Origin: Rugalucina vietnamica
Taxonomy: Eukaryota > Mollusca > Bivalvia > Lucinida > Lucinidae
Direction of reading: 5' to 3'
Assembly: GCA_964017185.1 (NCBI GenBank)
Contig: OZ024882.1
Location: 36,132,488 to 36,196,487 of the forward strand
Length of the DNA: 64,000 bases
The notes beneath the pieces are model-generated. The model worked only from the letters and a program-made list of their open reading frames with translations, ran no database searches and had not been told where the DNA came from. Below, in pieces: positions 10,737 through 21,691 of this stretch (position 1 is its first letter; each line of letters begins with the position of its first letter). The position numbers and the translations under genes were made by a program.

Positions 10737-12814
10737 CTTTCATGTAGGTTTCGGGAACTTTACTTTCATTGGCATGGACATCAAGTCTATAGTTTTTTGT
10801 GTTTTTTTTTTTTTCTTTTTAATGAAACGGTTCCGTATAAGATAGATCGTGTCTCATTGTAGAAAAGGTTGCCGTAAGCCATATAAGACACTACTCATTT
10901 CTGATAAAACTTCTTCGTATTTTTTCTTACTTCAGAACTGACTAATTAAGAATTAAAGATTAAGATGTATCTAACAACTCTTAACAAACTAAAAACCCTA
11001 AACAATAACAACATATCTTACTGTTCTGGAAAATAAACGTTCCTCTGATCAACCTGATTTTCTCCCATGAATTAGAGTTTTTAAAAGTATTTTAAAAAAT
11101 GCATACGCCATATAGTAAAATAACTTCTTTGTCTGGCTTATTGACAATCAATGATTAAAACAGATCATTTAAGAGCAATGAACATATTAATGAGAAAGGG
11201 GTGGGTCATACCGCGGTTTAGGATTCTCAAGTGACCCTTTAGATTTGGCAACAAAGAGAATTACTGTAAATTTGTAACATTCAAGAGGGAAGTCAACACA
11301 AAGACTAGTATTATCCAAATGGCAAAGTATCGTATTGTTTCTTGCAGAATAAGACAATATAAGTGGAGAATGCGAAAGGAGTCATCATTGACCTTTAAAT
11401 AAATCAAAGAAAAAAAAATCGCAAAGATCCTCATTCGTTTCAAACGCGAACCTTAGAGACTTTCATTGAAGACCGAGCTCCAAGTGAACTAAGAAGTCCA
11501 GTATCTGCTGAAAATATAATCTTCTCCCTATTGAAAAGCTCTTGTTTGGTTGGGATTTTCTGACAAAAAATAAGTAAACATATACGTATCAATATTTAGT
11601 GTATTTCGGGTATAGCATTCCAAATAACCATATGAAGCAATATACGGTTAACATAAGGTGCATGTATGATGTCACTGAGGAGGAGATAAATTATTTGTTT
11701 GTATATTTGTTCTTGCTTTAACGTTCCAGTCAACAGTAACTGTTGTGGCCAAATTGGAAATGGCTTCGACTGCTATTCTAGATTGGGGTGCCATTTGAAA
11801 TCCTATTTTTGCTCCAACACAGCATACAATACAGCAACGCGAGTGATTTATCTGCATACATCTGACTGACAAATAGTGAATTGTTATTCAACAAATCGAG
11901 AACTAGAGCTGATCTTTTTTTATTCTAACATACAATAAACAAAATAAAATCATTTTAAACCTTCAGTTTCTTAATAACTTTTCGACCATTGCACTATGAA
12001 ATTCCGCCAAACTTTTGACGTTACCGCAAATGTCTACACATTTTCAATATTCAATACATGTAGTTAAGAATGTTTTCGATGGAAACTTATGTCATATTCA
12101 ATAGAAGCAAGTTCCCGGCGGGACTACTTTCGATAGTACAGTAGGTCGCCATTGAAAAAATATCTGGCAGCCATTTTCCATTTCCATTTTAACTAAACGA
12201 ACGACGAAACTAGGAAAAATACAGATGTCCTCGCACAATAAATACATAGGGCCTCGGGGAAATAAATGAATAAATAGAGGTTCGGGGAAGATTGACTTAG
12301 CCAACCGTGTTACCCTCTCTAAATAAAGGAAGTACTTACTTACTTTACTTACACAAAACTTCATTTCATGAGAAATACCTCAAATTTTGGAAGAACGATG
12401 ATTCAAAAGTGTTTGTACTCCGAATGTCTAACTTTGTTCATGAAATTTCCGATCGCAACGACGCCAAAGAGTCACGTCGACGTCATCAATTTTACTGCAA
12501 CGTCAAAGTTCTCGCGTACACTAAGGCGAAGCCCTGCGTGTGTTGCAATATGGTGATAAGTCGCTAAAACCGATACCATTTTACATGAAATGTGGCCAAA
12601 TGAAATGTCTATCAGGACTGGAGATGCCAGGAATAAGCATAAATTTACAAACCTTCCATTGCGTACTTTAGGGTATATACATGTAATGAAAAGGTTACTG
12701 AATGAAAATCGTAAACAATTTGGAACTCGTTCATATGGCTGAGATTCACTCGCAAGCTCGTGCGTCCTCGCAATATGAACTCGTTCAGAATAGTTTTCGA
12801 CATTCATTCAATAA

Positions 12815-12815
<1 letters not shown>
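10737..12815. other. Loop of the 3.9-kb element, no gene seen
   Basis: About 2.1 kb of AT-rich DNA. The first 150 bp partly repeats arm sequence (TGGCATGGACATCAA and AATGAAACGGTTCCGTAT resemble 10400-10460). Open frames up to 111 codons (12472-12807, minus) show no family resemblance, signal peptide or low-complexity pattern that would support a gene. Confidence 0.5.
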
Positions 12816-12854
<39 letters not shown>

Positions 12855-13715
12855 ACATATTGTGTAATGTTTTGACTCGAAACTTTCGAATGCTTGAGTC
12901 AATCATCTAGTCAATGAGCGAGTCAGTAAGTACAAGCAAGAATCTACTTCAATTTAAAAGGGTTGCAGAAAGGTTGGTGAAACTTATAATACCAAGGTAC
13001 ATACACCTCAAAGTATAATTACGTGCAATTGGTGAGTCACGAACAAGCCCGGTTTTCCTATTGCAACCACTTCTATCTCATAACAATACGGAACTGTTTC
13101 ATAAGAATCTCTTCATTCTAGGGTTGATAACCATGCCAATGAACGTATAGTTCCCTAAACGACATAAAAGAGGTATGTAGGCAGAAGCTGGGCACGAATT
13201 AGTAACACAATCCGCATCTTGTAGAGCTAGAATGCCCATCTATCCAATAATCCAGGTAATTCTGGTACCGTAGTAACCGGCGTTGTGTTTACTTTTTGCC
13301 ATAAAATTCTTCCTGTGCATTTTTTTGGGGGAAAATCTATCGAGAACGATGCAAACGTCCCACAATCTTGCCTACAAGTCATATCAAAATGCTCGTTTGC
13401 TCACATTTTGTGCGTATTTCGGAAAATACGAACAGTTTCTGTAGAAATCGGCCGAATAGGCCTTGGCCGAACCTTGTTTACCAACTTTGAATCGAATGTT
13501 TGGAAAAATTATACAAAAACAGTTTTCCGTTCAAGCAGAAATGAAAAGTCAAGTTAATTCTCCATTAGATGCGCGTTTTACTTCATCGCAAACGCTTATA
13601 TAACATTGAACAAAACAAGAAATTTATTCGCATCCATCAAATTTTGTAGCGAAAGCACCGTAGTAACCGGTGTTGGGCCCGTTTCACCGGCGTCAACGTT
13701 GGACAGGGTGAGTAT

Positions 13716-13880
13716 GATATATATAGAAATCAATTATTCACTTACGTAGACGAGTCATGCCCAAGATTCAAAGAGTTAAATGATTGTGATCAATTCAATT
13801 ACCTTTTGAATTCCGATGGCCCAATTGTGAAAGCTGTTGCCAGGTTCTTTTATACGGCAAATATGACAAATAACACTTAA
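13716..13880 (+). pseudogene. LINE ORF2 extreme C-terminus after the insertion
   Basis: Fifty-four codons plus TAA continue the frame broken at 9834. They contain RFKELNDCDQFNYLL and SDGPIVKAVARFFY, the usual closing segment of the invertebrate LINE proteins whose knuckle reads EDEKHVLLHCPQY. The frame is open from the TSD to the stop. A (CT)n(GT)n tract (13889-13962) and AAACAATAAATT follow. Confidence 0.65.
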
Positions 13881-13885
13881 GAAAT

Positions 13886-13888
<3 letters not shown>

Positions 13889-13962
<74 letters not shown>
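13889..13962. repeat. (CT)n(GT)n compound microsatellite
   Basis: A CT dinucleotide run passes directly into a GT run, close behind the LINE stop codon. Confidence 0.95.
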
Positions 13963-13965
<3 letters not shown>

Positions 13966-14039
13966 GTGATATAGTTGTAATTTGATATTGTAACTGTCTC
14001 ATATGTATGCTTTGAGATGAAACAATAAATTATTATAAA

Positions 14040-14306
14040 TTATTGTACCAGAGTGTGTCTTAGGAGGACCGCTCCCTGCGGGACTCCAGCCAATGGCCAC
14101 TCAAGTTTGTCTAGCATATCACCAACGCTACCGGTGTTCCTCCATCTCCTACAGGTCCACCTGGCTGCAGTCCTTTGCACCATCTCTATCTTAGCAGTCT
14201 GAGTATCATTATAGGGATGCCAAATAGGAGCTGCATACTCGAGTTGAGGTCGAACCAATGTTTTGTATGCAATTTCCTTAGTATAATGCCTAGGTGCCAG
14301 TGCCAA
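14040..14306 (-). pseudogene. Non-LTR retrotransposon RT C-terminal fragment
   Basis: The minus-strand frame contains TKEIAYKTLVRPQLEYAAP, IWHPYNDTQ and EMVQRTAARWTCRRWRNT. This is the thumb/C-terminal region of CR1/Jockey-like LINE reverse transcriptases. After DMLDKLEWP the family's LESRR motif is found in the next frame (near 14060-14080), so there is a frameshift. The upstream RT core (FADD box) is absent. It is a 5'-truncated, dead copy lying tail to tail with the plus-strand LINE end at 13880. Confidence 0.85.
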
Positions 14307-14309
14307 ATT

Positions 14310-14860
14310 ATATGTATTTTGCTACACGACCCATACCTGGATCTTTCCCTGGGTCTGGAACTGTGAGACATGATTTTTTCATATAATTTTTACACAATCA
14401 AACAGTTAAATGCATCCGCTGTGATATTTTTATTACTGGTTATCTAAATTTGCATCTTTAACACATTATCTTTTAACAAAACACTCTTTAAACTGTATCT
14501 TCTCAAAGACTTATTTTTCATAAAATGGTGTCTTTCAAAATGTTTATTTATACTAGTACATTTTTTGATACATTTATGCGCATAATATTCGGGTATATAG
14601 GGTGGTATGGCAGGATAGATACATGTACATTGACAGTACTACTTCAAACTTGGATAAAATACCAACAGACATGAAAATGATGAAAGAGTTCAGATGATAT
14701 TTGTCTGTTTCAGATTGTTGTTTTGGTTGAAAGATTGACACACTGACAATGTTGTATGTTGGATGTCAAGCAGCGTAAAGATGTTTCAGTGTTATTTCAA
14801 TGATACAGTTTTTGGTAAGACCATCTTTAGTGATATTAGTCATCACATTACATACCGTAG
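14310..14860. other. Unannotated AT-rich stretch
   Basis: No gene, repeat family or structure is recognised here apart from scattered ACATGTAC words. Confidence 0.4.
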
Positions 14861-14862
14861 TA

Positions 14863-15027
14863 GGGAGCGGGGTGGCGTAATGGTAGAGTGTTGGACTCTA
14901 AATAAAGAGGTCCTGGGTTCGATCCCCACAGGCTTCACCGTGTTGTGTCCTTGAGCAAGACACTACAGTACTGGTTAAACCCATCCTGACAAGACTGAAA
15001 AATTGTTGACTGAGATGTAAGGCCTCA

Positions 15028-15067
<40 letters not shown>
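14863..15067 (+). mobile_element. tRNA-derived SINE with long poly-A
   Basis: Box A (GGTGGCGTAATGGTAGAGTG), box B (GGGTTCGATCCCC) and tail TTGTTGACTGAGATGTAAGG are followed by about 37 A residues. The target duplication CATTACATA lies at 14846-14854 and 15068-15076. The long, uninterrupted poly-A suggests this is the youngest of the three close copies, although it lacks about 20 bp of the body found in the others. Confidence 0.9.
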
Positions 15068-15068
<1 letters not shown>

Positions 15069-15121
15069 ATTACATAGTACACATGGCTTTCATGGGGTTA
15101 CAGGATGTTTCACGCACAAAC

Positions 15122-15439
15122 CAGTTCCTCCCGGGACTATTTGCGTAAAAAAATATTTTTCGAACGGGACATTTACTCCCGAAGAGTGCCACATGTTTTA
15201 AAAAAATGATTTTAATGTTGTTTTTTTTTCATTGAAATTATTTATTTTTTTTTATGTCATTTCAACGAACTAAGACATCCAAATAGGATAAACAAGTCGC
15301 TTAAGGACTTCTAAAACTATAATTGGTGAACCTGCCCATAAAATTGATTTTGAGCGAATCGTCTCACCTTTTTTAGCAAACAGCCCCATTCGATTTTTTG
15401 TGCAAATAGTCCTGGAGGAAACGTCACAAGGAGGAACTG
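15122..15439. mobile_element. MITE with CAGTTCCTCC termini
   Basis: It starts CAGTTCCTCC and ends GGAGGAACTG. Further inverted blocks are GGACTATTTGCGTAAAAAA and its inverse near 15395-15410. It is 318 bp, with AT-rich T-runs in the centre. The right end abuts the TAGCTCGAC start of the next element, and no target duplication is evident. Confidence 0.75.
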
Positions 15440-15441
15440 TT

Positions 15442-18215
15442 TAGCTCGACTGCACGAAGTGCATAGAGCTATTTCAGTCACCCCGGTCGTCCACGTTCCC
15501 GTTCCCGTGCGCGTTCCCGTGCGCGTCACACTTGCGTTAAAGTTTTCTAGAAGTCCATATCTTGACAACCACTCATCAGAAAGCATTCATACTTGGACTA
15601 TAGATACCCTGCAGGGTTAGCTTTTATTCCATGGCATCGGGCCCCTGGGTCCAGGCCAGAGGGTGGGGCTGGAGGTTAAAATCTAGAACACCTTCAAAAA
15701 TGGCAATTCTTGTGTTTCCATATCTTGACAACCACTCATCAGAAAGCATTGATACTTGGGCCATTGACACCCTGTAGGGTCGGCTTTCATTCCATGGCAT
15801 CAGATTCTTGGGTCCATGCCAGGGGGTGGGGCTAGAGGTTAAAATCTAGAACACCATTAATAATAATGGCTTTTCTGTGATATAGTATTCTAGAAGTCTA
15901 TATCTTGAAAACTTTTTATCAGAGGGCTTTCATACTCGGACCATAGGTACCCTGTAGGGTTGAGTTTCATTTCATGGCATCGGATCTCTAAGTCCATGCC
16001 TGGGGGGTTGTGCTGGAGGTTAAAAACTAGAACACTGTAAAAAATAGATGTACTGCTTTGTAACTTTTACAAGGAGTCCATATCTTGACAACAACTTATC
16101 ATAAAGCATTCATACTTCATACACTTTAGGTTCCATGACTTCGAACCTCTGGGTCGGAGTCAGGGGGGAGGGGCTAGAGGTCAAAATCTAGAACTCCCCG
16201 GTTTTTTTTTTTTTTTTTTTTTTTTCTTTTTATTTCTTAATAGAAACAACTTAGGAAGATGGTTGGTCATTCATCTTTTGACTTTGTGACACTGACTTGT
16301 GTGTCATGACGGTAAGGGTCGGTTGACCTACTTTCCATGGTTCAGTGATTTTGCCTTATATCTTGACACTCAATTAGTATATGTTCTTACTTCTTTCAGA
16401 TTATGAGTAAGTACGACCAGGCCTTTGACCCCAATATACTTATAGGTCACTGTGACCTAATTTCACGGTTCAGTGATTTTGCCTTATATCTTGACACTCA
16501 ATTAGTATATTTTCATACTTTTATTCAGATTATGAGTGAGTATGACCAGACCTTTGACCCCAATATACTTATAGGTCACTGTGACCTAATTTCACGGTTC
16601 AGTGATTTTGCCTTATATCTCGGTACTCAAATGGTTTATGAACAAACTCCATTCTAAGTATGTTTGCATATGACAAGACCTTTGACCCTGAAGTAGTCCT
16701 AGGTCACTGTGACCTACTTTCATGGTTGAGTGATTTTACCTTATATCTTGACACTCAATTAGTATATTTTCATACTTTTTTCAGATTATGAGTGAGTATG
16801 ACCAGACTTTTGACCCCAGTATACTTATAGGTCACTGTGACCTAATTTCACGGTTCAGTGACTTTGCCTTATATCTCAACACTCAAGTGGTTTATGACCA
16901 AACTTCTTTCACACTATGTTTGCATATGACAAGACCTTTGACCCTAAAGTAGTCCTAGGTCAATATGACCTAATTTCACGGTTCAGTGATTTTCCTTTAT
17001 ATCTCGGCACTCAATTGGTATATGGACATACTTCTTTCACGATATGTATGAGTATGACAAGACCTTTGACCGTAAAGTAGTCCTGGGTCACTGTGACCTA
17101 ATTTCATGGTTCAGTGATTTTGCCTTATATCTCGACACTCAGTTGGTATTTTTTCATACTTCTTTCTGATTATGAATGAGTATGACCAGACTTTTGACCC
17201 CAATATACTTATAGGTCACTGTGACCTAATTTCACGGTTCCGTGATTTTGCCTTATATCTCGGTACTCAAATGGTTTATGAACAAACTCCTTTCTAAGTA
17301 TGTTTGCATATGACAAGACCTTTGACCCTGAAGTAGTCCTAGGTCACTGTGACCTACTTTCATGGTTGAGTGATTTTACCTTATATCTTGACACTCAATT
17401 AGTATATTTTCATACTTTTTTGAGATTATGAGTGAGTATGACCAGACTTTTGACCCCAGTATACTTATAGGTCACTGTGACCTAATTTCACGGTTCAGTG
17501 ACTTTGCCTTATATCTCAACACTCAAGTGGTTTATGACCAAACTTCTTTCACACTATGTTTGCATATGACAAGACCTTTGACCCTAAAGTAGTCCTAGGT
17601 CAATATGACCTAATTTCACGGTTCAGTGATTTTCCTTTATATCTCGGCACTCAATTGGTATATGGACATACTTCTTTCACGATATGTATGAGTATGACAA
17701 GACCTTTGACCGTAAAGTAGTCCTGGGTCACTGTGACCTAATTTCATGGTTCAGTGATTTTGCCTTATATCTCGACACTCAGTTGGTATTTTTTCATACT
17801 TCTTTCTGATTATGAATGAGTATGACCAGACCTTTAACCCAAACATACTTATAGGTCACTATGACCTAATTTCATGGTTCAGTGATTTTGCTTTATATCT
17901 CAACACTGAATGGGTATATGATCATATTTCTTTCACATTTTGAGTAAGTATCACTAGACATTTGACCCTGAAATACTTCAGTGATTTTGCCTTGTGTCTT
18001 GGCACTTAGTTGGTATATGAACACACTTCTTTCACCATGTGAGTGAGACCTCTAAATCTTAGGTAGTTATAGTTAACTTTCATGGTTCAGTGATTTGCCT
18101 TATTGCATCAAGGCAAAAAGATGTATGAGCATAATGCTTTGGGTTACCAGTCGGGTTTGACCTTATGTTTGACAAAGGTCAAAAGCAGTCGAGCACGCTG
18201 TCCTGCGACAGCTCT
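15442..18215 (+). mobile_element. Helentron/pearl-like element with two central arrays
   Basis: It opens TAGCTCGACTGCACGAAGTG and closes with the hairpin GCTGTC-CTGC-GACAGC (18197-18212) followed by TCTTATTTTA. Between the ends are about four ~175-bp units (15545-16200, key words ATATCTTGACAACCACTCAT and CCATGGCATC) and then the 128-bp satellite. Terminal short inverted motifs, central tandem repeats and a 3' hairpin are the recognised plan of non-autonomous Helitron-like 'pearl' elements in bivalves. It has no coding capacity. Confidence 0.75.
16404..17940 (+). repeat. 128-bp satellite with palindromic ERE-like sites and 640-bp HOR
   Basis: Tandem units keep a strict ~128-bp period. Five-unit blocks repeat as a 640-bp higher-order unit (16532-17171 and 17172-17811, nearly identical). 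Each unit contains GGTCAnnnTGACC: at 16444, 16573, 16701, 16829, 16957, 17085, 17213, 17341, 17469, 17597, 17725 and 17853. Seven are exactly AGGTCACTGTGACCT, the inverse of the classic vertebrate vitellogenin A2 estrogen response element. Other unit words are GCCTTATATCTTGACACTCA and GAGTATGACCAGAC. Confidence 0.95.
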
Positions 18216-19045
18216 TATTTTAGGAGCCCTTTCATAGTACTCAGAAAGTGACTGCATGTATGTCCAATTTTGATATGTGACAATGTCATTGTTTTGTTAT
18301 TTTGTGTTTCTAGTGAACATAATACATGTATTACTGATGCATGTATTCATTTATTTTCAGAGGGGAGAGAGCTTATATCATCAACAGCAAATCGAGCAGG
18401 CAGTGAACCACAACACAAAACTTATATTTTAAGTCAATTAGAGTGGATGACTGCATGTACAATAAACTGTTCACCATAACTTAAATGATAAATAATGGAC
18501 TTTAATACAATCTGTGTTTTTGAAGTGGACATGAGTTATAGTAATACTGTGAAGAAATCAAGATATAGTTGATATTACAAAGCAAAAATCATTAAAGTTT
18601 AGTTTTAAAGCCCTGCTATAAAAAGGCTGGGCTATACTGGATTCAGTGTGACAGTGCCATTGACAAGATCTATTCTGGGGTTTGAACTGTGCATCATTTT
18701 TTAGCAACCTGTGTCCTTTCCCATAGGCGTTTTATTGAAGCGAGGATTAAGTCTGATTCTCTGACAATTGTTGTTAAATACTCGTATGTGTATGTATGTT
18801 TCTTCTGCATGAAGGATCTTGCTGTCTGTGACATAAGACCATGGTGAGAAGCTGTTAACAAAGATGTGCATGTGCACGAAACATGTTTCAGTGATATATA
18901 GTAAGAATACCAAACCGATTATCCAGAACTTAGAACAGCCAACGCGGATAAAATCAGTAAAAGACTCAAAGACTGTAGTATGCAATTACGTGCCTTAGAA
19001 CAATTTTACAAAAAAAAATTGTGATCTGTGGAAAGTTGTCTCCAC
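18216..19045. other. Unannotated stretch; exon-like signal near 18360
   Basis: TTCATTTATTTTCAG at 18346-18360 looks like a 3' splice site. It is followed by an open frame to a stop at 18477-18479 and an AATAAA at about 18461. This could be a terminal exon on the plus strand, but the peptide matches nothing I know. The rest is non-coding. Confidence 0.25.
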
Positions 19046-19996
19046 AATGGCAAGCCGTTTTATTATTTATTCAAACAAACAGATATCTTATATTGTATAT
19101 AAGTTATCTTCTTTAATAAATAAGATATCTACTTTATTTTATAAGATATCTATTATAGAGAAGAAATCTTATATAGCAAATAAGATATCTGTTTTGTTAT
19201 ATTAGATATCTAAATTGTCATTTAACATATCTTATATAGTATATAAGATATCTTTTTAACTAAACAAGATATCTTATTTGTTAATGTAGATATCTAAATT
19301 AACAAATAAGATATCTTGATTGATATATTAGATATCTTATTTGTAAAAATATATAAGATTCCTTAATTAATATAGATATCTGATATAGCATTTAATTTGT
19401 TAATTAAGATATCTTGTTTAACAAATTAGATATCTAATATGATAAATTAGATATCTATGATGTTTTTTTCTAAATAAGATATCTTAATTAACATATAAGA
19501 TATCTAAAAAAGTATATTAGATATCTATTTTATCATATAAGATATCTTATTTGTCAAATAAGATATCTTCTTCAACATATAAGATATCTTAATTGCATTC
19601 ACAAATAAGATATCTACAATGCTAAAGTAGATATCTTATTTGACAAATAAGATATCTTATGTATACACAAAAATAGATATCTTATATCCTATATTAGATA
19701 TCTTATTTAGGTTTAACAAATCAGATATCTTATTTAGTATATAAGATATCTTATTTGTTTTACCCAATCACAATTGGTTTCTGATACTTATATAAGATAT
19801 CTACTATACCAATACAGATATCTTATTTATAGCCTTAATCAAGATATCTTATTTGATAATTTAGATATCTAATATACTAAATAAGATATCATATATATTA
19901 AATAAGATATCTATTATACCAAAATAAGATATCTTATTTACCACGTTAGATATCTTATTTGCTATATATGATATCTAGTTTAGCAATGAAGATATA

Positions 19997-21348
19997 CAGT
20001 CAAGGGACATAATTATTCGCCAGTCTAATACAAAATGGCTACTTGGGTAGTTTACCTTGTTACTTTAACTGAGTCTAGCTATTTAAATAGAAATGGCCAA
20101 TCAATACCTAATTAGCATACTTGTGTACACAAAACATATTTTGATGACATCACTTAAAGTTTTTTGGTAGTCTGCTTCAAATGTAAACATTGTTGACAGA
20201 AAAAGAAGATGGGTAAAAAAAGTAAAGAATTAGGGGGTGATGTTAGGCAAATGATCATAGAAAGCTACAGAAGCAATAAAAATATATCAGAATTGTCAAG
20301 AATATTTGGGATACCTAGGAGAACAGTTGGATCAGTGATAAAAAAATTTCATGAATTTGGCTCTGTAGAAAACAGGAGTGGGAGGGGTAGGAAGAGACTA
20401 TTCAGTGACAGGGACACTACTCAGCTTTCTCGGGTTGTAAAACAAAACAGGAGAAGACCTCTTCAGGATATAACTACCATCATTAATGAGGGCAAGGACC
20501 ATACTTTCTGTACAAAAACTGTTCAGAGAAAATTAAATGAACTAAGCTACAAGCGGCGGGTGGCAAAGAAGCAGGTTGTTTTAAGAGAAGTGAACAAGAA
20601 AAAGCGGGTTGCCTGGGCCAAGGAGAGAAAAAACTGGTCAGTTGATGCACAATGGAGAAAGTGGATATTTAGTGATGAAAGCCAAATAGTGATAGGAAAG
20701 AATAACAAAATATATATCTGGAGAAAGGACTCTGAAGTGAACAACCCCCATGTAATCAGTAAAGCTCCTAGGGGTAGGGTGAGTTTAATGGTCTGGGGAT
20801 GCATATGCTATGCAGGTGTTGGAACTTTAACACATGTGGACGGTAATATAAATGCCATGAAATATATAAACATTATTGATAATAACCTGTGGCCAGTAAT
20901 TGCCCGTCATTTCCCCGATGGAAACTATACCTTCATGGATGACAATGCCCCTGTACATAGAGCCCATGTTGTAGATGAATACTGGGAAACTAATGATATC
21001 AATCACCCAGAATGGTCTGCACAGTCCCCTGACTTAAATCCAATAGAAAATATCTGGCTGAAACTCAAAAAAGACATAGAACCACAAGCTGTGAACATTC
21101 ACACCAAAAATGACCTGTTAGCTGCCGTGCGCCATAGCTGGGAAAACATCGAGCCAGCTTATGTTCAAGGCCTCTACAGCACAATACCAGCTAGATTAAA
21201 GAAAGTAATAAGAATGAAGGGCAATTTGACCAAATATTGAGGTAAAGTGTTCATTATTTACTAAGAAATGCTTATTGAAAGTTTGCCTTAATTTTTTCTG
21301 TTTTTGGCGGCCATATTGAAAGTGGCGAATAATTATGTCCCTTGACTG
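19997..21348 (+). mobile_element. Full-length Tc1-type transposon
   Basis: The 26-bp terminal inverted repeats are perfect and start CAGTCAAGGGACATAATTAT. They are flanked by duplicated TA (19995-19996 and 21349-21350). Total length is 1352 bp, typical of Tc1 elements with short TIRs. Removing the element and one TA restores GAAGATATATCTTA, a variant of the surrounding array unit. An intact transposase and perfect TIRs indicate recent insertion and possible activity. Confidence 0.97.
20209..21240 (+). CDS. Tc1/mariner DD34E transposase, intact
   Basis: This is a 343-residue protein, the usual size for Tc1 transposases. Residues 1-60 form the first helix-turn-helix (SELSRIFGIPRRTVGSVIKK), followed by a GRGRKR AT-hook-like linker at 58-63. 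The second DNA-binding region runs to about 125. The catalytic core has WIFSDES (Asp156), FMDDNAPVH (Asp245) and SPDLNPIEN (Glu280), with 34 residues between the last Asp and Glu, so DD34E. It cuts and pastes DNA at TA sites in the nucleus. The start ATG follows AAGAAG and gives the full N-terminus; there are no stops or frameshifts. It is the only clearly intact gene in the window, and the minus-strand frame at 20547-20804 is its shadow. Upstream (19997-20208) and downstream (21241-21348) parts are the element's UTRs and TIRs. Confidence 0.97.
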   Translation: MGKKSKELGGDVRQMIIESYRSNKNISELSRIFGIPRRTVGSVIKKFHEFGSVENRSGRGRKRLFSDRDTTQLSRVVKQNRRRPLQDITTIINEGKDHTFCTKTVQRKLNELSYKRRVAKKQVVLREVNKKKRVAWAKERKNWSVDAQWRKWIFSDESQIVIGKNNKIYIWRKDSEVNNPHVISKAPRGRVSLMVWGCICYAGVGTLTHVDGNINAMKYINIIDNNLWPVIARHFPDGNYTFMDDNAPVHRAHVVDEYWETNDINHPEWSAQSPDLNPIENIWLKLKKDIEPQAVNIHTKNDLLAAVRHSWENIEPAYVQGLYSTIPARLKKVIRMKGNLTKY

Positions 21349-21691
21349 TATATCTTATTTACGAAAGTAGATATCTTAATTAATCTTGTAAAGAAGATAT
21401 CTTTTTTAGGTATAGTAGATATCTTATTTAGTGTATTAGATATCTAAATTATCAAATAAGATATCTTATATGCTATATAGGATATCTTAATTGTGGGATC
21501 AAATAAGATATCTTATTTAGCATATTAGGTATCTTCTTTACTATATAAGATATCTAATTTAGAATATAATATATCTTTTTTGATAAAGAAGATATCTTTA
21601 TTGCTAAATAAGATATCTTATATCCTAATTAAGATATCTTATTTACTATTCAAGATATCTTATAAGCATAATAAATAGTAAAACGGCTTGC

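Larger units (their letters stand above)
9835..13710. mobile_element. 3.9-kb element with ~900-bp terminal inverted repeats, 5-bp TSD
   Basis: The left terminus CACCCTGTCCAACGTTGACG is matched by its inverse at 13691-13710. The arms (9835-10736 and 12816-13710) are long inverted copies that remain highly similar. Both end internally in an AAT/ATT microsatellite. AGTAT is duplicated at 9830-9834 and 13711-13715. The 2.1-kb loop (10737-12815) has no recognisable protein. Terminal CAC plus a 5-bp duplication is the pattern of the Transib/RAG superfamily, but the duplication is AT-rich and no transposase is present, so that assignment is only a suggestion. It sits inside a LINE coding end. Confidence 0.85.
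19050..21691. repeat. AGATATCT palindrome array bounded by inverted repeats
   Basis: Dozens of AGATATCT/AAGATATCTT palindromes, spaced about 15-30 bp by AT-rich linkers, fill 19080-19995 and 21350-21665. The flanks GCAAGCCGTTTTATTATTTA (19050-) and its inverse (TAAATAGTAAAACGGCTTGC, ending 21691) form a terminal inverted repeat. The array therefore behaves as the body of a ~1.29-kb element, now split by a Tc1 transposon. Spacing is irregular, unlike an ordinary satellite. Confidence 0.85.

Noticed and set aside
12472-12807. 111-codon minus-strand frame in the loop of the 3.9-kb element
   Set aside because: No recognised domain or supporting codon pattern; not enough to call a transposase.
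19080-21665. CRISPR-like array of short repeats
   Set aside because: The repeated unit is an 8-14 bp palindrome with irregular AT spacers in eukaryotic DNA; no cas genes or fixed repeat length.
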